DNA of 51,704 nt, from contig CANQTW010000015.1 in the NCBI GenBank assembly GCA_947626845.1, positions 1 through 51,704 on the forward strand, in the 5' to 3' direction. A model generated the notes under the pieces. It saw only the letters and a list, made by a program, of their open reading frames with translations. It had not been told where the DNA came from and ran no database searches. The DNA is from an uncultured Oscillospiraceae bacterium (lineage in GTDB: Bacteria; Bacillota; Clostridia; Oscillospirales; Oscillospiraceae). Below are positions 15,442 to 22,821 of the stretch, piece by piece. Position 1 is the first letter of the stretch. The number at the start of each line of letters is the position of its first letter. Both the position numbers and the translations under genes were made by a program.

Positions 15442-18400
15442 TTAATTATTTTTTCCTATCGTCTTTTCCGCCTCATCCAGGTCGATGACCAGCACCTTGG
15501 AGACGCCCTGTTCCTGCATGGTGACGCCGTAGAGGACGTCGGCCTCCTCCATGGTGCCCCGTCGGTGGGTGATGGTGAGAAATTGGGTTTTTTCCGTAAG
15601 GCCCCGCATGTAATTGGCCACCTTGATAACGTTCACGTCGTCCAGGGCGGCCTCGATCTCGTCCATGACCACGAAGGGCGTTGGCCGCACCTTCAGGATG
15701 GCGAAATAGAGGGCGATGGCCACGAAGGCCTTCTCCCCGCCGGACAGCAGGGTGATGGTTTTCAGGGTCTTGCCGGGGGGCTGGACCTTGATCTCGATGC
15801 CGGAGCCCAGGATATCCTCCGGGTCCTCCAGGGAGATGCTGGCCTGACCGCCGCCGAACAGCTCCAGGAACGTCTGGCGGAAGCCCAGGTCGATCCGCTC
15901 CAGCTCCTCCTTGAAGATGGTCTCCATGGAGCCGGTTATCTCGCCTATTATACCCAAAAGCTCGCGCTTTGCCTTCTCGATGTCGTCCCGCTGGTCGGTG
16001 AGGTATGTATATCGGGTATTGACCCGCTCAAACTCCTCGATAGCGCCCAGGTTGGGGGTCCCCAGGGAACCCATTTCCCGTTTCAGCTCCCCGGTGCGGC
16101 GCTTGGCCTGGGGGATGCTTGCAAGCTCTGTCCGCTGGGCCATGGCGTCGGACCTTGTCAGCTCATAGCCGTTCCACAGCTTGTCCAGGATCTGCCGCTC
16201 CTCCATACGGGCGGCCTCCATGCGGTTGTCCACCCTGGCGGATTCCCGCTCCAGATCCAACAGCGCGGCGTTCTTCTCCTGCAAAAGCCTGTCGCTTCTG
16301 GCCCGCTCGGCCTCGATGGCCAGCTTGTCCTCGGTGATGCGGGCGATCCGCTCCCTCAGCGTCTCGGTGCCGGCCCGCAGGGAGGCGGCCTCGTTCTCAT
16401 GGGTTCCGATCTCCTCCCGGATGGTCCGGCTGCCGGCCTCCAGCTCCGCGATCTGCCGCTCCTGGCCCTCTCGGTCCCCGGCCAGCTCCGCCCGCAGGCG
16501 GGTAAGCTCCTCCACGGTACGCGCCGCTCCGGCGGCCTCGGCCTCCAGGCTGGCCCGCAATTCCCGCTTTTCCGCCTCGGCGCGGGCGATCTCCTCCCGC
16601 TGGGCGTTCAGCTTCTCCCGGTCTCCGGCAAATTCGTCCAGCCGCTCTTTCAGCTCCCGACTCTTTTGCTCTAAGGACGCGATCTCCTCCCTCAGCGCCT
16701 CGGCCCGCTTTCCGGCCTCCTCGCCCCGTCGGGCGATGCCCTGGCTCTCCGCCTCGATCTTACCGAGCCGGTCCCGCAGGGAGTTCAGCAGGATGTCGAA
16801 ATGCTCTCCGGTGGAGGTGAGCTTTAAAACGTCGTTTTCCGCCGCCCGCAGCTCCTCCCCCGCCACGGAAAGCTCATACTCCGCGGCGGCCAGGGCGCGC
16901 TTTGTCTCCTCGGCGGCGTCCTTGGCCTTTTCCAGGTCCTCCCCGGCCTTCTGCTGGCGGGCTTTCAGCTTTTCAAGCTCGTTGGCGCGGGAGAGGATGC
17001 CGGTGTTCCTGGCGGCGCTGCCGCCGGTCATACTGCCGCCGGCGTTGACCACCTGGCCGTCCAGGGTGACGATGCGGAACCGGTGGGAATATTTTCTGGC
17101 GATGCGTATGGCGGAATCCATATCGTCGGCCACGGCGGTGCGGCCCAGCAGATTGAGATAGATATCCCTGTACTGGGGCTCGAAGGTCACCAGGTCGAAG
17201 GCCACGCCCTCAAACCCATCCTCGTCCTCCAGGCCCCGCTCCGCAAGACGGGAGCCTCGGATGACGTTCATGGGCAGGAGCGTCACACGCCCCGCGTCGG
17301 TGCGTTTTAAAAGATTGATGGCGTTCTTGCCGTCGTTCTCGGTGCTGACGATGATGTTCTGCACCGCCGCGCCCAGGGCCGTCTCAATGGCCACGGCGTA
17401 CTTCTCCGGTGCCTTGATAAGCTCCCCCGCCGGCCCGTGGACGCCCCGCAGGACGCCCCGCTCGGCCTCCCGCATGACCACCTTTACGGCCTTGGAGTAC
17501 CCCTCGTACTCCCGCTCCATATCGGACAGCATCTGGATACGGGCCAAAACGGCGTTGTACTCCATCTGCAGGGCGGTGCGCTTCTCCCCCGCCGTCTCAT
17601 ATTTTTTGGAAAGCCCCTCCACCCGCAGGGAATACCCCTTGGACACGTTTTTCAGGGACTCTGTCTTTTCCTGGGCCTCCCGCAGGGCCTTTTTATTGTT
17701 CTCCGCCTCCCGCTCCGAGGCGGCCAGCCGCTCCCGCTGGTCGGAAAGCTCCCACTGAAGCCCCTCCGCCCGCTGTGCAAGCTCCTTCCCCGTGGATTCA
17801 AGGCCCGAAAGCTCCACCCGCCTGTCGGACAGCTCGTCCGCCGTGTCCGAGGCGGCTTTTGTCAGCAGGGAGACCTCCTTATCGAAGTCGCCCTCGCCGG
17901 AGAGCAGTTTTTCCGCCTGAAGCCGCAGCTCCTCCAACCCGTCGGCAAGCTCCCGCCGCTGGCTGTCGATCTCCTCGATGCGCTTTTGCCGCTCGTCGAT
18001 CTGTTCGGTGAGGCTCAGACTCCTCCCCTCGCGGGTGGCCATCTCCTCCCGGATGCGTTGTATGTTTTCCAAGGTATGCTGGAGGCTCGCCCGCAGTACC
18101 GCCGCCTGGGAATTCTCCTCGGAGGCCCGCTTTTCCAGCTCCGCGATCTGGGCGCGAACGCCCTCCGCCTCCACGTCCTTGTCGTGGGTGCGCTGGGCAA
18201 AGCCCTCCCCGGCGGAGTAGAGCTTCTCCAGCTCCAGCTTCGCCCGCTCGATGTCCCCGGCCACCTTCAGCGCGTCGCCGCCCAGGGCCTCCAGGCGCTG
18301 GGCGATGGCCTCCAGGTCGTACATCCACAGGGATATCTCCAGGCCCCTCAGCTCGTCGCGCAGTACAAGATACCGCTTGGCCGTCTCCGACTGCCGTCTC

Positions 18401-19044
18401 AGCGGCTCCACCTGGAGTTCCAACTCGCCGATCTTGTCGTTGACGCGGGTAAGGTCCTCCTCCGCCCGCTGGAGCTTGCGCTCGGACTCCTCCTTCCGGT
18501 GGCGGAAGCGGGAGATGCCCGCCGCCTCCTCGAAGATCTCACGCCTGTCCGTGCTCTTGGCCGACAGGATGGAGTCGATCTTGCCCTGGCCGATGATGGA
18601 ATAGCCGTCCCGGCCCAGGCCCGTGTCCATGAACAGCTCGTTGATATCCTTTAAGCGGACGGGCTTTTTGTTGATATAATACTCGCTCTCGCCGGAGCGA
18701 TAATAGCGACGGGTGACCTGCACCTCGTCCAGCTCCCCGCCCAGGCGGTGGTCGGAGTTGTCCAGCGTCAGGGACACCTCGGCAAAGCCCACCTGGCTGC
18801 GCCGCGCGGTGCCGCCGAAGATCACATCCTCCATCTTCCCGCCCCGCAGCGCGCGGGTGGACTGCTCCCCCATGACCCACTGGATGGCGTCGGCAATGTT
18901 CGATTTTCCGCTCCCGTTGGGCCCCACAATGGCCGTCAGGGGTTTGTCGAAGGTCAGGACCGTCCTCTCCGGGAAGGACTTGAACCCCCGCATCTCCAGT
19001 GCCTTAAAATACAATCCATACACTCCCATATCGCCGCGGGCCAC
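15442..19044 (-). CDS. smc: Chromosome segregation protein SMC
   Basis: ATPase of the SMC-ScpAB condensin, which loads at the origin and aligns chromosome arms. 1200 residues. The N-terminal Walker A is GPNGSGKSN (41-49). Long heptad coiled coils (about 170-510 and 690-1020) flank a hinge (about 520-680, GGSMTGGSAARN at its end). The C-terminal ATPase has the signature LLSGGEKAFVAIALYFAIL and Walker B FVVMDEIEAALDD. The GTG at 19044 is chosen because GGAGGG lies 8 nt upstream; an internal TTG at 19014 would give the classic LYFKALEM start and also has a GGGAG nearby, so the N-terminus is uncertain by 10 residues. It has its own promoter. Confidence 0.97.
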   Translation of the reverse strand: MARGDMGVYGLYFKALEMRGFKSFPERTVLTFDKPLTAIVGPNGSGKSNIADAIQWVMGEQSTRALRGGKMEDVIFGGTARRSQVGFAEVSLTLDNSDHRLGGELDEVQVTRRYYRSGESEYYINKKPVRLKDINELFMDTGLGRDGYSIIGQGKIDSILSAKSTDRREIFEEAAGISRFRHRKEESERKLQRAEEDLTRVNDKIGELELQVEPLRRQSETAKRYLVLRDELRGLEISLWMYDLEAIAQRLEALGGDALKVAGDIERAKLELEKLYSAGEGFAQRTHDKDVEAEGVRAQIAELEKRASEENSQAAVLRASLQHTLENIQRIREEMATREGRSLSLTEQIDERQKRIEEIDSQRRELADGLEELRLQAEKLLSGEGDFDKEVSLLTKAASDTADELSDRRVELSGLESTGKELAQRAEGLQWELSDQRERLAASEREAENNKKALREAQEKTESLKNVSKGYSLRVEGLSKKYETAGEKRTALQMEYNAVLARIQMLSDMEREYEGYSKAVKVVMREAERGVLRGVHGPAGELIKAPEKYAVAIETALGAAVQNIIVSTENDGKNAINLLKRTDAGRVTLLPMNVIRGSRLAERGLEDEDGFEGVAFDLVTFEPQYRDIYLNLLGRTAVADDMDSAIRIARKYSHRFRIVTLDGQVVNAGGSMTGGSAARNTGILSRANELEKLKARQQKAGEDLEKAKDAAEETKRALAAAEYELSVAGEELRAAENDVLKLTSTGEHFDILLNSLRDRLGKIEAESQGIARRGEEAGKRAEALREEIASLEQKSRELKERLDEFAGDREKLNAQREEIARAEAEKRELRASLEAEAAGAARTVEELTRLRAELAGDREGQERQIAELEAGSRTIREEIGTHENEAASLRAGTETLRERIARITEDKLAIEAERARSDRLLQEKNAALLDLERESARVDNRMEAARMEERQILDKLWNGYELTRSDAMAQRTELASIPQAKRRTGELKREMGSLGTPNLGAIEEFERVNTRYTYLTDQRDDIEKAKRELLGIIGEITGSMETIFKEELERIDLGFRQTFLELFGGGQASISLEDPEDILGSGIEIKVQPPGKTLKTITLLSGGEKAFVAIALYFAILKVRPTPFVVMDEIEAALDDVNVIKVANYMRGLTEKTQFLTITHRRGTMEEADVLYGVTMQEQGVSKVLVIDLDEAEKTIGKNN

Positions 19045-19085
19045 AAGATATGCCCTCCGGCAACAATAATCCAGTCTAAAACCAT

Positions 19086-19114
19086 AGTATATATCATCCC
19101 GTCGGATTTTGCAA
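19086..19114 (-). promoter_or_regulatory. Promoter of smc
   Basis: Minus strand TTGCAA (19114-19109), 17 nt, TATACT (19091-19086). The start point is expected near 19079, about 35 nt before the GTG. Because the HTH gene upstream ends in a terminator, this promoter is needed to express smc separately from rnc and the radical SAM gene. Confidence 0.8.
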
Positions 19115-19163
19115 TGAAATATTTGTGAATTTCCTGTATCCGCCCCGTCTCCCTGGCCTCCGG

Positions 19164-19197
19164 CGCAAAATAAAAGGCGGGCCGCCCACGGCGGCCC
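19164..19197 (-). terminator. Intrinsic terminator of the HTH regulator gene
   Basis: Minus strand stem GGGCCGCC (19197-19190) and GGCGGCCC (19186-19179) with a 3-nt loop, followed by GCCTTTTATTTT. It is a strong GC stem with a T-rich tail. Confidence 0.88.
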
Positions 19198-19224
19198 GTC
19201 ATAGACGATAGTTTTCCCGTCCCT

Positions 19225-19455
19225 TTACGCCTTATCCTCTCCGGCGGGACGATATTCCAAAAGCTCGCCCGCGCTGATATTCAGGTAAGCGCACAGCTTG
19301 CACACAAGCAGGGAGTCTACCCGCTGAAATTGGTCACGGCAATATCTATTGAAATTCGCCCGTGGAATATCAAGGTCCTTGCAAATGCGATTTTTAGAAA
19401 TGCCTTTTTCATTCAATATTTCTACTATCCTGAAATGAAGTTTTCCGTAATCCAT
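19225..19455 (-). CDS. Small XRE/Cro-type helix-turn-helix regulator
   Basis: A 76-residue, single-domain DNA-binding protein. The helix-turn-helix reads ILNEKGISKNRICKDLDIPR (about 13-32), the recognition helix follows at ANFNRYCRDQ, and the last helices DSLLVCKLCAYLNISAGELL match the Cro/C1 fold. There is no effector domain. It is transcribed away from the 85-residue gene, with a shared AT-rich 133-nt intergenic region, and is the likely regulator of that gene and of itself. AT-richer than the flanking operon and placed between two genes that are usually adjacent, it looks inserted. Confidence 0.85.
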   Translation of the reverse strand: MDYGKLHFRIVEILNEKGISKNRICKDLDIPRANFNRYCRDQFQRVDSLLVCKLCAYLNISAGELLEYRPAGEDKA

Positions 19456-19484
19456 AGTATATCCCCTTTCTGTACGATAAAAGG

Positions 19485-19490
19485 ATTATA
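19485..19490 (-). promoter_or_regulatory. -10 box of the HTH gene
   Basis: A perfect TATAAT on the minus strand, about 30 nt upstream of the HTH ATG. No good -35 lies at 16-18 nt, so it may be a weak or activator-dependent promoter. AGAAAGGGG upstream of the ATG serves as the ribosome binding site. Confidence 0.45.
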
Positions 19491-19522
19491 TATCAATATT
19501 TTCTAAAACATAATTAACACTA

Positions 19523-19551
19523 TTGTCAATCAATAAAAATTATGTTATTAT
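19523..19551 (+). promoter_or_regulatory. Promoter of the 85-residue protein gene
   Basis: Plus strand TTGTCA (19523-19528), 17 nt, TATTAT (19546-19551): two mismatches from consensus. The start is expected near 19558, about 30 nt before the ATG. It is divergent from the HTH gene, whose product may act here. Confidence 0.75.
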
Positions 19552-19588
19552 ATGGTGAGTTCCAATAAGATGATTGGAGGATAACTAT

Positions 19589-19846
19589 ATGGCTGTAAAC
19601 CCTGAAAACTTAGAGGCCCTCCGCGAGAAATTGAGAGGGGAAACTGTGGAGGACCTGCGGAATGTGTTACGTATTCTGTTTTGGGAGGCGTCCGAAGAGA
19701 ATGATATTGTGGACCTTATGAAGGTCATTGCAGGCGTGATAAATGAAAAGGAGCCTATGAACATTGATACTGCCGCGTCCTGGGAGAGCTTCAAGCAGCG
19801 GTTGAAGGAGGAAGGCATTGATATGTATTCCTCCGACGAGGAGTGA
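19589..19846 (+). CDS. Conserved-looking small acidic protein of unknown function, 85 residues
   Basis: Begins MAVNPENLEALREKL and ends MYSSDEE. I do not recognise it. It is acidic and predicted mostly helical (GETVEDLRNVLRILFWEA, then IVDLMKVIAGVINE), with a short C-terminal block SWESFKQRLKEEGID. There is no signal peptide or membrane segment. The start is set by a GGAGG 8 nt before the ATG; an in-frame TTG at 19574 overlaps that ribosome binding site and is unlikely. It has its own promoter and terminator and is divergent from an HTH regulator. The pair could be a self-contained regulatory or toxin/antitoxin-like unit, but there is no direct evidence of toxicity. Confidence 0.7.
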   Translation: MAVNPENLEALREKLRGETVEDLRNVLRILFWEASEENDIVDLMKVIAGVINEKEPMNIDTAASWESFKQRLKEEGIDMYSSDEE

Positions 19847-19848
19847 CC

Positions 19849-19892
19849 TAAAAAACAAGGGCGGGTCGTCAGACAACGAACCGCCCATTTTA
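19849..19892. terminator. Bidirectional terminator between the 85-residue gene and the radical SAM gene
   Basis: An 11-bp stem with one mismatch (GGGCGGGTCGT 19859-19869, ACGAACCGCCC 19876-19886). Read on the minus strand it is followed by TTGTTTTTT, and on the plus strand by ATTTTATATT. It ends both the plus-strand small gene and the plsX-rnc-radical SAM transcript. Confidence 0.85.
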
Positions 19893-19930
19893 TATTATTG
19901 CGTAAATTGAATTAATAATGCTTATTTTTA

Positions 19931-19962
19931 TACTTGACAAGTACTTTGCATTATGATATAAT
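19931..19962 (+). promoter_or_regulatory. Orphan consensus promoter with operator-like palindrome, antisense to the radical SAM gene
   Basis: Plus strand TTGACA (19934-19939), exactly 17 nt, TATAAT (19957-19962): perfect consensus. The -35 is embedded in the palindrome TACTTG-A-CAAGTA (19931-19943), the position expected of a repressor site. The spacer contains the radical SAM stop codon (19951-19953), and the -10 lies within its last codons. Transcription would begin near 19969 and run antisense into that gene; no plus-strand gene with a ribosome binding site lies downstream. It may make an antisense RNA or be left over from a deleted, regulated gene. Confidence 0.8.
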
Positions 19963-20961
19963 ACGCTCAACGGTGAGATCAGGGAGATCCCTCTGGACGA
20001 ATTTTACCCCGGCAAGGGCAAATTCCCTTTCCAGCGCCGTGATGTTTTCGCGTTTCTGGCCGGCGGCGGCGGAGACTCTGCCGGGTCTTACGGCAAAAAG
20101 GACTTTTTTTCCGCGGTCAGCCTCCGACAGAAGCGCCCGTTCACGGGCAAGGTATCTTCTGGCCAGTACCAGCTCCCCCAGCGCCGGGTGATAAGCGCCG
20201 GCCACGGCGTCGCCCTGAGAAAGCGCCTCCGTGGGGTTCAGTCCCAGGCGGATGACGGGGATACCCGCCCCGTCAAAAATCTCACAGAGGGCGGCGCACA
20301 GCGCCACGGCGTCCTCCACCGTATGCTCCCGGTATGTCCCCCCTCGCCACAGGTCGAAAAGGGGCGTATCCCGAATGACGACGGTGGGATAGACGCGCAC
20401 GCCGTCGGGCCGGAGGGCCGCGAATATGCGGGCCGTCTCCAGGCTCTTTTCCGGCGTGTCGCCGGGCAGGCCGGTCATCATCTGCAGGATCAGCTCGAAG
20501 CCCGCCTCCCGCACCGCTTTGGCGGCCCTTTCGGCGTCCTCCGGCGTGTGGCCCCGACGGGAGAGGCGCAGTACCTCTCCGTCCATGGACTGGACGCCCA
20601 GCTCCACGGTGCGCACGCCGTATTCCCGCAAGAGGGCCAGGACGCCGCTGTCAATGGCGTCGGGCCTGGTGGAAAGCCGGATATCCCGCAGCTTACCCGC
20701 CTCCAGATAGGGCCTCGCCGCGCCCAGGAGGGCCTTCTGCTCCTCCGGTGGGATGGCGGTGAAGCTCCCGCCGTAAAAGGCCAGCGTGGGGACGGTATCC
20801 GGCTTTAAACGGGCCAGCCCCTCCTCTATGGCGCGGACCACATCCTCTGGCCGCGCCGGGCGAAGCGCGCCCGAAATGCGCCGCTGATCGCAGAAAACGC
20901 ACTGGTGCGGACAGCCCAAATGGGGCACAAAGACGGGGATGATGCTGCGCCTTGGCGTCAT
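19951..20961 (-). CDS. Radical SAM protein, Elp3-like/YhcC type
   Basis: A 336-residue radical SAM enzyme. The cluster-binding motif is Cys17-X3-Cys21-X2-Cys24 (GCPHQCVFCDQ). It is followed by LAFYGGSFTAIP (about 62-73), a LGVQSMDGEVL block (about 122-132) and LILQMMTGLPGDTPEKSL (about 158-175). This pattern is shared by bacterial proteins resembling the radical SAM part of elongator Elp3 and by YhcC. The substrate is unknown; tRNA modification is the usual guess. No C-terminal acetyltransferase domain is present. It overlaps the rnc stop by 4 nt, so the two are translationally linked. Confidence 0.85.
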   Translation of the reverse strand: MTPRRSIIPVFVPHLGCPHQCVFCDQRRISGALRPARPEDVVRAIEEGLARLKPDTVPTLAFYGGSFTAIPPEEQKALLGAARPYLEAGKLRDIRLSTRPDAIDSGVLALLREYGVRTVELGVQSMDGEVLRLSRRGHTPEDAERAAKAVREAGFELILQMMTGLPGDTPEKSLETARIFAALRPDGVRVYPTVVIRDTPLFDLWRGGTYREHTVEDAVALCAALCEIFDGAGIPVIRLGLNPTEALSQGDAVAGAYHPALGELVLARRYLARERALLSEADRGKKVLFAVRPGRVSAAAGQKRENITALEREFALAGVKFVQRDLPDLTVERIIS

Positions 20962-21626
20962 GCCAGGGCCTCCAGGGCCTTCAGGGCGGCGTGCTGTTCC
21001 GCGTCCTTCTTGCTCCGGCCCTCCCCGGCGGCGACCCTCTGGCCGTTGAGCCAGACCTCCACGGCAAAGACCTTCTGATGGTCGGGGCCGGACTCCCCCA
21101 CATGGCGGTACTCCAGCACCTGGCCGCTCTTGCGCTGAACAAGCTCCTGAAGCTCGCTTTTGGCGTCCCTGTCGGGCCTGGCGTTGCCGGCCTCAAATTC
21201 GTCCAGGATGTATTTGCGGATAAAGCCCGCCGCCGGCGAAAGCCCGCCGTCCAGATACATGGCGGCAATGAGGGCCTCCACCGCGTCGGCGTTGATGGAG
21301 GGGCGCTCCCTGCCGCCGGTGGCGGTCTCCCCCCGGCCCAGCCGCAGATAGGCGCCAAGGCCCAGCTTCTCCGCCACGCGGCTTAAGCTGTGCTCGCAGA
21401 CCAGTTCCGCCCGCAGGCGCGTCATCTTCCCCTCCGGCAGATCGGGGAAACGGTTATAGAGATACTCCGCCGTGACGAAGCCCAGCACCGCGTCCCCCAA
21501 AAACTCCAGCCGCTCGTTGCAGACGCCGGACCTGTTCTCGTTGAACCAGGAGCTGTGGGTCAGGGCGTTTTCAAGAAGCTCCCGACGGGTAAAGGTATAG
21601 CCAAGGTTCTTTTCAAGCGTCTCCAT
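20958..21626 (-). CDS. rnc: Ribonuclease III
   Basis: A double-strand-specific endoribonuclease that processes rRNA precursors and structured mRNAs. 222 residues. The signature ERLEFLGDAVLGF (38-50) with the catalytic Asp is intact. The second acidic site lies in INADAVEALIAAMYLDGG (about 108-125). The C-terminal double-stranded RNA-binding domain (about 150-222) ends with SKKDAEQHAALKALE. The ATG, with an AAGGAG 6 nt upstream, overlaps the end of plsX by 14 nt, so translation is probably coupled. Gene order plsX-rnc-(radical SAM)-smc is common in Clostridia, although acpP, usual between plsX and rnc, is absent here. Confidence 0.97.
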   Translation of the reverse strand: METLEKNLGYTFTRRELLENALTHSSWFNENRSGVCNERLEFLGDAVLGFVTAEYLYNRFPDLPEGKMTRLRAELVCEHSLSRVAEKLGLGAYLRLGRGETATGGRERPSINADAVEALIAAMYLDGGLSPAAGFIRKYILDEFEAGNARPDRDAKSELQELVQRKSGQVLEYRHVGESGPDHQKVFAVEVWLNGQRVAAGEGRSKKDAEQHAALKALEALA

Positions 21627-22665
21627 CGGCGGCTCCTTGCGAAGGCTCTTTGACCTTCATGTACTCGATATTTTCCGCGATCAGCGCCGCCGTGTCGCTT
21701 TCGGCGGCCTTGACCGCCTGGCGGATGGCGGAACGGATGGCGTAGGCGTTGCTGGAGCCGTGGGCCTTGATGACGGGCCGCTGGATGCCCAACAGCGCCG
21801 TGCCGCCCACCTCCTCAGAGGAGACCAGCTTTTTGAGGCCCTTCAGGTCCTTTTTCAGGATCAGGTAGGCCATTTTGGACATGAAATTCTTTGTGAACAT
21901 GTCCTTGAGGGTCCCCATGAAGAAGATACCCATGCCCTCGATGGATTTCAGCAGGATATTGCCGGTGAAGCCGTCGGCCACCAGCACGTCGCAGACGCCG
22001 TCCATGACCTGACGCGCCTCCACGTTGCCGATGAAGTTGATGCGGCCCTCCTCCGAGGCCTTTTTCAGAAGCTGATGGGCCTCCTTGTAGAGGGTGTTCC
22101 CCTTTGTCTCCTCGGCGCCGATGTTCAAAAGGCCCACCTTGGGGTTATCCACGCCCTTATAGTTTTTCACGAACAGACTGCCCATAAAGGCGAACTGGAG
22201 AAGATATTCCGGCGTGCACTCGGCGTTGGCGCCCACGTCCACCATCAGCGTCCCGCCGTTGGCGGGCGTGGGGAGCATGGGGGCCAGGCAGGCCCGCCGG
22301 ACGCCGCGCACCCGCTTGACCACCAGCGTCGCCCCGGAGAGGAGCGCCCCGGTGGAGCCGGCGGAGACCATGGCGTCGGCCTTGCCGTCGTGCAGGAGCT
22401 TCAGGCCCACGGTCATGGAGGAATCGGACTTGACCTTTGTCACCGTGGCGGGATCGTCCTCCATCTCCACCACCTGGGTGGCGTTGGCGATCTCCACATT
22501 GCCGGGGAGGGTCCCCTCTCCCAGCTCCTCCAGGGCCCGCAGGATGTCCTCTCCCCGGCCCACCAGCGTGATATCGGTCTTGAAGTCCCGCGCGGCCATG
22601 AGCGCTCCCTTGACGATCTCAAGAGGGGCGTTGTCGCCGCCCATCGCGTCCACTATGATCTTCAT
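21613..22665 (-). CDS. plsX: Phosphate acyltransferase PlsX
   Basis: Makes acyl-phosphate from acyl-ACP, the first step of phospholipid synthesis in most Firmicutes; membrane-associated. The 350 residues start MKIIVDAMGGDNAPLEIVKG and contain VSAGSTGALLSGATLVVKR (about 98-116) and GNVEARQVMDG, all typical. ATG 22665 has an AAGGA site 7 nt upstream. An in-frame start at 22809 would add 48 residues made by reading through a nested inverted repeat and is rejected. The neighbouring regulator fapR is not present in the window. Confidence 0.96.
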   Translation of the reverse strand: MKIIVDAMGGDNAPLEIVKGALMAARDFKTDITLVGRGEDILRALEELGEGTLPGNVEIANATQVVEMEDDPATVTKVKSDSSMTVGLKLLHDGKADAMVSAGSTGALLSGATLVVKRVRGVRRACLAPMLPTPANGGTLMVDVGANAECTPEYLLQFAFMGSLFVKNYKGVDNPKVGLLNIGAEETKGNTLYKEAHQLLKKASEEGRINFIGNVEARQVMDGVCDVLVADGFTGNILLKSIEGMGIFFMGTLKDMFTKNFMSKMAYLILKKDLKGLKKLVSSEEVGGTALLGIQRPVIKAHGSSNAYAIRSAIRQAVKAAESDTAALIAENIEYMKVKEPSQGAADGDA

Positions 22666-22711
22666 TTGCGATCCTTCTCTCTTCAATGAATTTGCGGGAA
22701 ATCGGAGGTAT

Positions 22712-22764
22712 GGCGTGTGGGGGCCGCGTTTGCAGGGGCCGATGACCACATCGGCCCACACGCC
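22712..22764. repeat. Nested inverted repeat in the plsX leader (CCGATG/CATCGG family)
   Basis: Outer arms GGCGTGTGG (22712-22720) and CCACACGCC (22756-22764) enclose an inner stem GGCCGATG (22737-22744), loop ACCA, CATCGGCC (22749-22756). The side segment is GCGTTTGCAG. A relative with the same CCGATG-N4-CATCGG core and nested layout lies upstream of dxr (50587-50632). It resembles the repetitive extragenic palindromes common in gut Clostridia. It will fold in the plsX mRNA leader. Confidence 0.8.
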
Positions 22765-22821
22765 GAACCCTCGAATTTCCACGTGGCCGGTGCTTTTAGC
22801 GAAATACAACGAAAATCGGTT

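Noticed and set aside
21613-22809. PlsX start at 22809
   Set aside because: Would add 48 residues translated through a palindromic repeat; ATG 22665 gives the canonical MKIIVDAMGGDNAP start with a ribosome binding site.
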